Assembly: GCA_003952965.2 (NCBI GenBank)
Contig: CM025855.1
Coordinates: 21,701,122 to 21,765,121, forward strand
Direction: 5' to 3'
Source: Morella rubra
Taxonomy: Eukaryota > Streptophyta > Magnoliopsida > Fagales > Myricaceae
Length of the DNA: 64,000 bases
Of this stretch, positions 54,901 to 64,000 are shown piece after piece (position 1 is the first letter of the stretch; every line of letters begins with the position of its first letter). The translations under genes were made by a program, and so were the position numbers. The notes under the pieces were generated by a model. That model saw only the letters and a list, made by a program, of their open reading frames with translations, did not search any database and had not been told where the DNA came from.

Positions 54901-55348
54901 ATATAAACAAAAGAAGAGTCTAAGAACCGGAGAAACTAACACATTATTATCTCAATCTACAGAGCCCAGTCACAAGTTTAAAATTGCTCGTAACATTTTG
55001 ATTCTAATGATTATTCGATGGTATACTCTTTTTATGATTATCTATAGACCTTATATACAAGTCCTCCCAACACAAGGAACAATAAACAGAGATATAATAC
55101 GACAAGTATATGGGAGCACAGTGTGTTACTAATGAAAAAAAGCAGTAAAAGGATAGCATGATAGTAGTTCGAGTGAAGAAAAACAAAAGAATATACAAGC
55201 CAACATAGATATTATACGATCATTAAAAGTTTCAGTACATACTAGTTGGTTTACAGAAAAAAGATCTTCATCACCGAACACAACTTGGGTGTACAAGAAA
55301 CCTATTAACATGATTAAAAACTAAAAAGAGTGGACGTGCTCTTTCCCT
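54901..55348. other. Spacer between the Tat element and F-box frame 1
   Basis: AT-rich, with no recognised gene or LTR. If the antisense frames belong to the retrotransposon, this would be its internal spacer; otherwise it is intergenic or the 3' flank of F-box frame 1. Confidence 0.4.
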
Positions 55349-56181
55349 TCAAGGATGACATCCCGGCTCCTTCCAGAAAAAATCAACTTTTGCCCTAGTA
55401 CGACAAAGGAGGCATAGAAAAGGATCAGTAAAAATAAAAGAAAATATCTCCAAGACATAATCATCTCGTTGTTCACCCAACTTTAGCCAGTCTGGGAGAC
55501 CCCTACAAGGGAAAACCCTACAAGAAATAGAACATGGAAGGAAGCCCTCAATAAAAAATGTGTAGTCCTGAACATTTCGTATTCCTCCATGCCAGCGTAT
55601 GTCAGAAATCACTCTGGACCTTACAAGCTGAGTAGAGGCATGTCCAAGTCTAACTTGGAGGGCCTCAAATGCTTCAGGCACTTCATGAAGTTCAACCTTG
55701 TCGGCCACTCGCAACATTAGGTCCATATATACCCCTTGAGGATACCCCATCAAAGCCGATTGACAAATCAATCTTTAGCCGGTCTCAAACTCAGAACCCC
55801 ACCAAAAGAAGAGATCCATCCCCCAGACATATATAGCATTGGGATTCCCACTGGCTACAAGATCTTCCATAAGTATTTGAGCCGAGACTTGAAAATGACA
55901 ATAAGGATAAGGAATTTTTTCAAATCTTCGAAGGAAGATAAACCAAGGCTAGAGATGTATAGGAATATGGGGGGTTTCAGGATTTCTTTGAGAATTGGAG
56001 GGCTGTAAGCTATCTCCCTCCAGTGATGACTTGTGCTCAGAAGAGAGAAAAAAGCATTGATCCTGCCGTCACGAACCACATGACAGAAAACCCTGGACAA
56101 AAGGGAGTCATGAAGATTTTGTATAGGAAAAAGTGCATTGGCCTGGTCAGAAACCGGAGGGTCATTTTCTGGTAATTTCAT
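55349..56181 (-). pseudogene. F-box-like protein 1 (At1g67623/At2g35280 type), broken
   Basis: The start is the ATG at 56179-56181, after a pyrimidine-rich leader. Residues 20-70 form an F-box-like segment (NLHDSLLSRVFCHVVRDG, FFSLLSTSHHWREIAYSP). A frameshift near 55870 is followed by the family's second landmark, SGNPNAIYVWGMDLFF (usual form SGNPEALYxxGMxxxF). A TAG interrupts at about 55773, then LICQSALMGYPQGVYMDLML, EVPEAFEALQVRLGH and a C-terminus with CLLCRTRAK. F-box proteins act as substrate receptors of SCF ubiquitin ligases; the target is unknown. The breaks make it a probable pseudogene. It lies antisense to, and 450-500 bp beyond, the Tat element. Confidence 0.72.
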
Positions 56182-56860
56182 GATGAAGCACAGGATAAGG
56201 GAAGAAATGAAAAATGAGAAACTTGCAAGAGAAGGAAGAAAGGTCTCGGGCCTTATGTAGGAAAACATAACTATGAAAGTTGGGAAAGAAAGCTTGTGTG
56301 ATAAGAATAAAAAAAGTACCATTAAATGCTTTGATATGTCGACAGGGTATGATGAGTCTCAAGAAGTCCCCCACGTCAATTCAAACAATGGTAGGGCGGG
56401 ACTGGTATTAGGTGATTCGCTAGAACTCGAAAGACTGGGAGGCGAAAGGTTAGGGATAACTAACACGTCGGTCAATAGAAAAAACTAACTAGAAGCATTG
56501 GTCAAAAAAAGCTGATCAAAACGACGTTGTTTTGACTAAAGAAAATTTCGCACACATTCAGAAAAGCCAATTACGATACGAATAAGGAAAAGTGAGGCCC
56601 ATGGGCTGATTTGGTTATACCCATTGGGGGATCCCTTTCAACCATGGGTCGGGCTCGAAGAAAACCCAACAAAGCCCTAGTTTTTCAAAAAATAAATAAT
56701 AAATATCCGAGCCTCCCAGGCTGAAGGTAGGATACATCTGTAAGATCGATCTTCGAATAACAAATAAATAAAGATGAGAAAAAGAGAAAAAACTACCTCA
56801 AGGAAAAAATAGACATAAAATTACAATGACATAAACGATTCATATAGAACAAACATTACA
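56182..56860. other. Spacer between F-box frames 1 and 2
   Basis: No coding sequence. On the minus strand the 300 bp ahead of frame 1 contain a TACATAAGG box and a CT-rich leader, a plausible promoter. AAACGACGTTGTTTTG at 56520 is a near-palindrome. The rest is AT-rich. Confidence 0.45.
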
Positions 56861-57528
56861 TTAAGTGTTGGCTATGAAGTTGAAAAAAGTGATACAATTC
56901 ATAAAACCCCTAACAAATGGCATAGAGTTGTTCCCAAATTTGAGGGGGCCACCCTGATTCACGACTATTTCATCAATATCACCAAAGCCATCTTTGTCTA
57001 AGAAGATCTCAAAGCTACCATCAGAATCAAACCATTCATCCCAAAGGTGGAACCGAGGAAATATCGGGGGATCATCCCAGGTATCATGCCAATCCCCCCT
57101 AGGGTCATGGTTATAATAACATCCCTCTGGCTTCGTATAGGATTACGACAAAATATACACATAATAAAAAAAGTTGTGGGCCCATCTATTATAAGAAGTT
57201 TCAAAAATCTCCAAAAATTTTGATCTCGTCCTTCGAAAGTTAGGAAGGGAAAGGATGATCCTTTGAACAGGATCTCAGGGTTCCCACTTCTAAGGAAGTG
57301 TCAGAGGCCCCTCGCTAAGGCTTCATCTTTCTGGAAACGAGGAGGAAACATCCTAACCGGTACCCTACTCAATAATGAGAGATTATAAACCCAATCCCTG
57401 CATTGGCTACAGGTTTGTGCCAGTGCCAATAAAGCGGTAAGGTGGGATTCCAATAAGGAGGTAAGGATAATAGAGATCGGTTCAAAGGGAAGAATGAGTA
57501 ACAAACAAGGAAGCTCTTTCGTGCCCAT
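56861..57528 (-). pseudogene. F-box-like protein 2, broken
   Basis: From the ATG at 57526-57528 the first 70 codons give an F-box-like segment (LPFEPISIILTSLLESHLTA, LAQTCSQCRDWVYNLSLLSR). A TGA at about 57310 is followed in frame by HFLRSGNPEILFK, the same second landmark as in frame 1. A shift near 57110 leads into a Trp/Asp-rich C-terminal part (GDWHDTWDDPPIFPRF, LWDEWFDSDGSFEIF, LDKDGFGDIDEIVV) that is open to the TAA at 56861. The promoter region on the minus strand has CTATAAATC about 160 bp upstream of the ATG. Same family and orientation as its neighbours. Confidence 0.65.
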
Positions 57529-58325
57529 GGAGACAGTAGAAGAAATAGAAAATGATGCTAAGAGTCGGATAAAGCTCGAAAGTATAGAAGAAGAAGGGAA
57601 TAAGGTATGAAGTGAGCCAATAAAGAAAGTCAAAATCAATTTATAAGCTCACTCGTATTGTTTGGAAGTCCAAAGAACTTCGAGATAAGGTGATTTATAG
57701 GGACTGGGGCTGCTAAGAAGGGTTATTGATTACACGATAGAGTGCCAGGCTTTTTGAGGAGTTCATTTATGAACCAGAGGTTAGGTGTCCTATTAAACAG
57801 AAAGTGTCAGACGTTACGTATACTCCAAAAGTTAAGGAACAACATACATTAAAAAAAAAAGAGACAGAAGGGAAAAGAGAATAGAAATAGTCATGGAATC
57901 CCACAGTAGAAGTCCAAAAATATGTACATAAAAATCTCTTTTACATGTCGTACCCAAAAGGCCCCACCATAATGATCCCAAGAGGGGTTGCATAGAATGA
58001 GAGGGAAGTTCAATGACTAATCTATTCAGTACACGTCGACCCACGCTCTCTTACAAAAAGTTTGTGTGTGGAAAGCAGAAAAGGGTGGAAAAGAAGAAAA
58101 AGAAAATCAAAACTTTTGGAGTATACGTTTACACGAGACAAGAAGAATTGAAGCTGACAGCTAGCCCGGCATGGAAGACAGAGGGCAGCATCGTAGATGT
58201 TAGAGAAAAACGTCGGGATAAGGAACCAAACAGCCAGGAACATATGGGGAGGAGCCATGCAACCTTTCACACTGATTAGGGGCTTGCCTCCCTCAATACG
58301 GGGAGGAGCCATGCAACCATTCCCA
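57529..58325. other. Spacer between F-box frames 2 and 3
   Basis: No coding sequence is supported. GGGGAGGAGCCATGCAACC occurs twice (58248 and 58300), about 52 bp apart. A TATA-like CTATAAATC for frame 2 lies near 57690 on the minus strand. Confidence 0.5.
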
Positions 58326-58596
58326 CTACATGTTGTAGGGGCCCAACCACTGTTTGAGAGCATCCAGTTTCTCCCATTCCTTGTAGTCTATCTCGTCCTT
58401 GAGCATGTTTAACATGCATTCAGTGTAAATATTTCGAGGGCACTGGAGTTGACTGGCCAGAATGATCATCCTTTCTCTTGCTGGATAATCAGTTTCTAGC
58501 CCAAATGCTAATTCCACCCCTTCGAGATAGAAAAACATCGGGATTCTAGCACAATAGCAGAACTGCAATGAAATCCATCATTGGGGGCTGCGATCT

Positions 58597-61500
58597 TCCC
58601 CCGACCCTCTAAATATTCTTACTTATCCTGGTTTTATTAATTAATTATAATAAATAGTATTTATATTGCTATTTTTGGATTTAATTATTTTATTAGTTTT
58701 AAAATAGGAAAAAATCCCTATAAATTGTTTTACATATCCAAAAATTACGAGAAAAATATCCACTTTTTTTTTTTTTAATCTTTTTAAGCTCTTTGATTTA
58801 ATTACATATTTTACTTATTTCAGTACCTTGAATATTTTTAAATATTATATTTTATTGCTGGAAAAAACTAAAATACCCCTAATACATGTTTTAGCTCTAT
58901 TTTCTTATAAAACGATATTTTTTCTTCAATCTTTTTGCTTGCTTTGCATTACTCCCTTAATTACTAAGCCAATAGGACGTGTTCTAAGGTAGCAGTGCAT
59001 CTTAGGAATATTTTTAGAATGATTTCTTTTAATTAGCTAAAATAGGCCTAGAAATTAGGTTTTATTGCATAAAGGCTTGAAAACAAAGCCCAATGGACCT
59101 CTCTCAAGCCCAATTCGGCCCAGCCATTTTTAGAGCCCAGCCCACCTATTTTTAAGTAACAAAACCGGCCAGCCCCTAGTTTAGTGCCCATAGAATTTTT
59201 GTAGTCAAAGAGCAATGATTAGTCAACATTGCAATCATTAGTTGCCTCCCTTACTGCCCAATCCCCTTCTAATGCTTGAGTAGATCACCTAAGCTAAGCC
59301 TAGACACCCACTTAACCCTAGGAAGCCTCAACTAACCCTAGAGAACTAACCCTAGTTAGTGGTAGTATAAATAGGACCATTGTGTGAAGGAATTCTTCAC
59401 ACTTTCATCCGGCCATTTCTTAGAGAAGAGAGAGTGAGAGAGAGAGCTAGAGAAATGAGGAGAAAGGAGGAGAGAAAGAGAGAAAGGAGCCGTGCCTCGC
59501 TAGAGAGAAGAAGAAGAAGAATTTTTAGAAGAAAAGTTGCAAAATGGTTGAGGTATCTTGAGCTCTGGTGTTTAGAGGTTCTTATCTTGGTTATTGATAC
59601 TAACAGTGAGCTTAATGGAGATTTTTGATGCTCAAGAGATCCATCAAAAGGTCAAAGAGATCAAGAGAGGTAAGGGGTTAGTTTGCATGTTAGTCATGCT
59701 AATAGAATCATAATGTTTTAGGCTAGAAATAGATCATATAGTGATCTGAAACTTTCCATTAGGATTTTCATGAGTTAGAAAAGGGATTAGGTTGGTTAGA
59801 TGCTAGAGGATTTTGAAGATTTGAGGATATAATGGAGATTAGGTCATTTTGCCCCTTTGATGATTTTTAAGGTAAATTTTGTGTAATTATTTGCATGGTA
59901 CGGTTTCTAGGTGATATAGAGGTATTAGAAACACATAGGATAGATTTCATGCAATGATTTATGTGGAAAAAGAAAGATATGATTAATTAGGTTAAACCTA
60001 GTCTATTTTAGCTTATTTTTATAACAGTGTACTTAATGATTTTTCTTATATAGTAAATGACCAGGATTGATTTATTAGACTAGACACTATTAGAGTATCC
60101 AGTTAAACTTTTGTGTCATTTGGAGCTAGGATGAATAAGTTATGAATTTTTGAAGTTATAGTTAAAAAACTGAGTTTTTCATAAAAACGGGTTTGTTTGT
60201 TATCTATTCGAATTGGGCCTATTTTATAACAGTTGTACTGTTTTTATGGGCTTAATTCTTGTGTTTTGGCTAAGCTTTGGGCTTTGTAAGTGGAGCACAA
60301 AGTTAGACCTCTTTTTGGACCCAAAAAGCTTGTTTTTAAAAGGTCATAGATGTGGGCCTCTTTCTTGCTTTTGAACCGGCCCAAGTAGCTATCTACAGTT
60401 ATTGACCTTATTTGAGCAAGCCCAAGTTCAAGTCTCTATTGGACTTGAATTAGTGAACTTAGACTTTTGACTTATGAGAATGCTTATGTTTAATTGCTTG
60501 ATTTTTGATAAGCATATCAGTTTATTTAAATGGTATTTGTTTTTGAAATAAATACAAGTTATGATTGTGAGATATTTGCAAAGTCTTTTGCAAGATTATG
60601 GTTTTTAAAGGAAATGATTTTTCAAAAGGATATATTTTTGGAAAATATATCAATGTTATGGATTATGGATATTGTAGTGCATTTACATTTGCATGGCATC
60701 TGGCACTAATGAGATAAAAGATATGACACCTATGAAAAAGTTATTTTGGGGTGACAGTACCGATCACTGGGGAGTGCAACCATCACTACCGGGTAGGATG
60801 ACCCCAGAGTAGAAGGCAGAATGGGCCTTTACTCGTGTCCTAGGACAACGGAATGTCTAGACTATCCTAAAGTGCAGGGGAGATTGGACGCACAACCTTG
60901 GCCACTGGGGGTGAATCAGATGGATTTGTAAGGAAAGTGCATTAAAGGAACGGACAAGAGCATTGCATTGCATACTGCATGTATTGCATGTTTCATTCTA
61001 TAGACTATATACTATATATTGCATGCTACTGCACATACTGCATATCATTACTGCTATATTCTCATTGACTTATGAATTGCTTATTGAACATGTATGTACT
61101 GTTGTATGGTTGTCATCACATGCCCCCATTCCCCCCTTACTGAGTCCTTAAGACTCACCCTTTGTTTTTTTTATTTCTCTAAAATAGAGTATGCGGTTTT
61201 CGATTCCTTTGTTACCCATGAACTTATCACCCATGTCCTGGTCATCCACATCCGAGCCTTGGTTACTGACAGCCTTAAAGTGATCATGGACTCCTAGCCC
61301 AACCTGATCCCGAAGGATCTACTCCAAAGTTTCCTTGAGAAAATAGCCCTGTGGGGGAGAACCACAGCCATATTGACTGGATTGACCTCACCGGTTCCTC
61401 AAATGAAGATTCTTCCTAAACGATGCTACTGCTTTATGTTTTCTTTTGTTTGTTTGGTGTGTTTGTATATATTTTTGAACAATAGGGTTTGAGATTTATT

Positions 61501-61857
61501 TTTAGGCTTACTTATGTTACCCTAGGAGTTGCATTCCCTAATCCCTAACCCTAGCAGTTTGGTTTGTTTTTGTTTTTGTTTTATTTTTCTTGAGTATTGT
61601 TTTCTTATTATGGCTTGTCTGTTTGTCAGTATATCTTTTTCTTCTAACTTGACTTCATTTTCTCCTGGTTATTTCTGAATATATTTTACAAGTCTTCTGC
61701 TGGTTTTCTTTACTATATAGTAATCTTTGTACATCCCAAGGATATTCCCACAGTCTTGAGACCTATAGAATAAGAACATACCATAATCTCGCCATGTATG
61801 CATCTCTGTAACTATAAAGAGAGCTTAGAGACTAATACGAGCATAAGGGATGTGATA
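58597..61857 (+). mobile_element. Solo LTR, family A copy 2, 3.26 kb
   Basis: Flanked by GATCT (58592-58596, 61858-61862; the match extends to GATCTTC). The termini TCCCCCGACCC and GGGATGTGATA are close to, but not, the canonical TG...CA, so one or both ends have decayed. The order matches 18231-22619: a GCCCAA-rich 5' part, a TATA box (TATAAATAGG at 59365), a GA-rich leader (59420-59530), a GGTGACAGTACC motif at 60751 and GAGTCCTTAAGACTCACCC at 61142. No gag-pol is present. It splits F-box frame 3. Confidence 0.78.
59365..59374 (+). promoter_or_regulatory. TATA box of solo LTR copy 2
   Basis: TATAAATAGG precedes a short leader and a GA-rich tract, as in copy 1. Confidence 0.55.
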
Positions 61858-62068
61858 GATCTTCACTGAGTGGAAGCTACTCAAACATTATGCTTCGAAG
61901 CACCAAAGGTGACTTGGCTACCTCTTTGCATTTACAGCTCACCTTCACCAGTTTAAAATATTCCTCCACGCCATTTTCTTGTACCACCTGGGAGAAAATG
62001 TCTGTTAGTAGTTCTAGCGGAAGGTCCGAAAGAGAAGGAGGCATCAAAGGAGTCATGATTAATAACAT

Positions 62069-62937
62069 GAAATGAAATATATCAACTGCATGTTCAATTT
62101 TATTAACTTGACCAAAGACCCTTTAACTGGAAGCATCGAAACCAACTAATCCTTACCGGACGGCGACACAATGTTATGGTTATGGCTAAAAGAAGAAGCA
62201 AACAAATATTTGGTTTTATGGGGCTACCTTCTCGACGATTATGGGGCTACCTTCATACGACTTCTTATAGACAAAAAATAATCTGCTACTAAAATAAAGG
62301 AAAAATAGTCCAACAATTAACAAACAAAATCAAATAGCAGCTACTTCTATAATATTTTGACGAACTAACTCGCAACAATCCGCAAATATTGGGAAATGCT
62401 TTTGACTCGATACAACCCACAACAACTGGGCAGCTATTTAAATTCAATTCAATTAAATCTCCAGCTTCAACCTTAGGCTTCGTTCGTTTGCTTGTAAAAC
62501 TATTATTTTAAGTAAAAAAAATTTTCAATGAAATGTTTTCAAAAAAAAATTTCTTTTTAGTGTTTGGACGTTATTCTTTTAAAATATTTTCAAGAAAATA
62601 TTTTTTGATTTTTAACATGCTTAATGATTTATGTATTTACATAAAAAGGCTTAATTATTGTACAAGTCTATGTAGTTTACACTTTTAAAATTTTAGACCC
62701 TCAAGTATCGATTTCAACCGTCGGGCTCCTAAGATAAGTTTTTTAAACAAATCTATCCCCCGTCCTATTGTCATTAGCCAACAAACGGAATGGTGCTTAG
62801 CGGATTTTAATGTCATTTCAACATCAATCGTAGGCTATAAAACTATCATACGCAACCTTCAAATTTAATTTTTATTTAAAAAATATTAATTTTTATTTAT
62901 ATATCATTTTTTATTTTCTAATACAATTTTAATATTT
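62069..62937. other. AT-rich spacer right of F-box frame 3
   Basis: No gene is seen. GGGGCTACCTTCTCGACGAT and GGGGCTACCTTCATACGACT form a diverged pair at 62219 and 62243. A TIR-like sequence (TACAAGTCTATGTAGTTTAC...GACCCTCAAGTATCG) at 62650-62870 looks like another decayed DNA-transposon end. Confidence 0.4.
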
Positions 62938-63160
62938 GAAAAATTGGCAATTTGGTCACTAGGTTTTAATACCGCTGACAAAATGGTCACTAAACTTATT
63001 TTTTTTACTTTTTGGTCACTGAGAACCTATAGTTGTGACTTTTCACTCTATCCGTCGACTCTCTGTTGAATTTCTAATGGAATAAAATTTCACATCAGCA
63101 CTTTCTCCACGTCAGCATTATTAATCCACGTGAGCTAATCCCAGTCAAGAGGCTTCATAT
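62938..63160 (+). mobile_element. Left terminus of a further MULE (continues past the window)
   Basis: GAAAAATTGGCAATTTGGTC and ACAAAATGGTCACTAAAC resemble the termini at 20951 (inverted) and 250. CCACGTCAGCATTATTAATC further in is a usual feature of such long TIRs. The partner end is not found before 64000. Confidence 0.55.
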
Positions 63161-63569
63161 AAACTGACGCAATTTTGATATCTTCGTTTGAAATGCAACA
63201 AAACCACTTGCAGCAAAACAACTAACTTAAAAAAAAAAACAAAAAAAAAAACAAAAAAGAAAGAAAGAAAAGAAGAAAGACTAACATAATGATGAATAAG
63301 TAGTGTAGACCAAAATCAATATCATAGTTGTCGTTTATGTTAAACATCAACGCGAATGCATTAATGAATAAAATCATAAAATCAATATCATTATGTTAGC
63401 TTTGCCCTAGACCTTTCTTACCAAGTTATTTTGGTCGTGGACGTTCTCTTTATTCGCTTTTGAAAAAGACCCATCCTCTTGGAAGTGGGAACCCTTGCAA
63501 ATATGTCGGGAGGTAAGACCACGAAGTGCAGATATGCTATGAATGCACGTGATTTTTGTTTGACTGTTT

Positions 63570-63790
63570 TATTGTTCCATATAATAACTCTATTTGGTCC
63601 TTAGATTTAGATTGACTGGTGGTTGATGCATTCAAGTCCTTAGGTTTGGTTTGACTATTATATTTAGATCTTTAGGTTTTGTTTGAATATTATATTTAGG
63701 CCCTTAGGTTTGGATTGTGCTTTTGTATTTAGGTGCTTAGGTTTGGATAGAATATTGTATTCGGTGCTTAGGTTTGCAGTTTCATAGCAC
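63570..63790 (+). repeat. Minisatellite with TTAGGTTTGGAT core
   Basis: About five to six diverged units of roughly 35-40 bp follow the pattern TTAGGTTTGGATTGAATATT then GTATTTAGGTCC. They lie in what may be the interior of the MULE starting at 62938. Confidence 0.75.
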
Positions 63791-64000
63791 AGATTTTTTT
63801 AAAACTTCAATATTCTTGTGATTAATGTGTTCTAGAAAGTGGGCTATCAAATAGCAATCTGCTATTTTTCAATAATGTGAATGTCATACGTTTTTCAATA
63901 ATGTGAAGACATGGCTACGTACTAAGGAAACAAAAGAAAAAGTTAGCATATAAGCTAAACATTTCGTCCTAACCAATAAGATGCAGTGTCATTAAGGAAT

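Larger units (their letters stand above)
58326..62068 (-). pseudogene. F-box-like protein 3, split by a solo LTR
   Basis: The N-terminal part (62068-61865) has a clear F-box: LPLELLTDIFSQVV, YFKLVKVSCKCKEVAKSPLV. A TAG follows LRSIMFE. The frame continues across the solo LTR (58597-61857): taking out the LTR and one copy of the duplicated GATCT, it goes on with one more stop into CARIPMFFYLEGVELAFGLE, which aligns with SGNPNAIYVWGMDLFF of frame 1. It ends LDALKQWLGPYNM at 58326. Start choice is uncertain among Met residues at 62068, 62056 and 62044. Two stops plus the insertion mark it as a pseudogene. Confidence 0.72.

Overview
This is a gene-poor, transposon-dense piece of a plant nuclear genome, most likely a woody eudicot. 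The signs are plant-type LTR retrotransposons primed by tRNA-Met, L1-like LINEs, Mutator-like (MULE), CACTA and hAT DNA transposons, a CYP92-type cytochrome P450 and F-box genes of the At1g67623/At2g35280 kind. I see no tRNA, rRNA or CRISPR. No fully intact host gene is visible. The identifiable host genes are one P450 pseudogene and three decayed F-box reading frames; everything else recognisable is mobile DNA or its debris.

Layout. 1-8.5 kb: the 5' half of an old autonomous MULE on the minus strand (transposase N-terminus at 5.3-6.2 kb), split by a 5.1-kb non-autonomous MULE (250-5325, 9-bp target duplication). 8.5-18.0 kb: a minus-strand Ty3/gypsy element carrying an 1.18-kb hAT (9475-10656) and a 3.3-kb CACTA (12738-16059). 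18.2-22.6 kb: a long solo LTR with a MULE fragment inside it. 22.6-26.7 kb: LTR debris, tandem repeats and small LINE stubs. 26.7-31.6 kb: a nearly complete Ty1/copia element with unusual TA...CA termini, landed about 105 bp upstream of the P450. 31.7-34.5 kb: the CYP92-like pseudogene, split by a 1.1-kb MULE. 34.5-36.3 kb: AT-rich MITE and CACTA remnants. 36.3-45.2 kb: a minus-strand LINE ORF2 split by a second Ty1/copia element (37234-42999), itself split by a 1.3-kb solo LTR. 45.2-49.8 kb: a 4.6-kb CACTA. 50.2-54.9 kb: a decayed Tat-lineage Ty3/gypsy element. 55.3-62.1 kb: three antisense F-box-like frames in tandem, the third split by a 3.26-kb solo LTR. 62.1-64 kb: another MULE terminus and a minisatellite.

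The best-supported result is the nesting order. At six junctions (CACTA and hAT in gypsy, MULE in the P450, copia in the LINE, solo LTR in copia, solo LTR in F-box 3), removing the insert plus one target-site copy lets the host reading frame continue. This fixes both the boundaries and the relative ages. The most open question is whether the three antisense F-box frames beside the Tat element are an ordinary tandem gene cluster or cargo of that retrotransposon.
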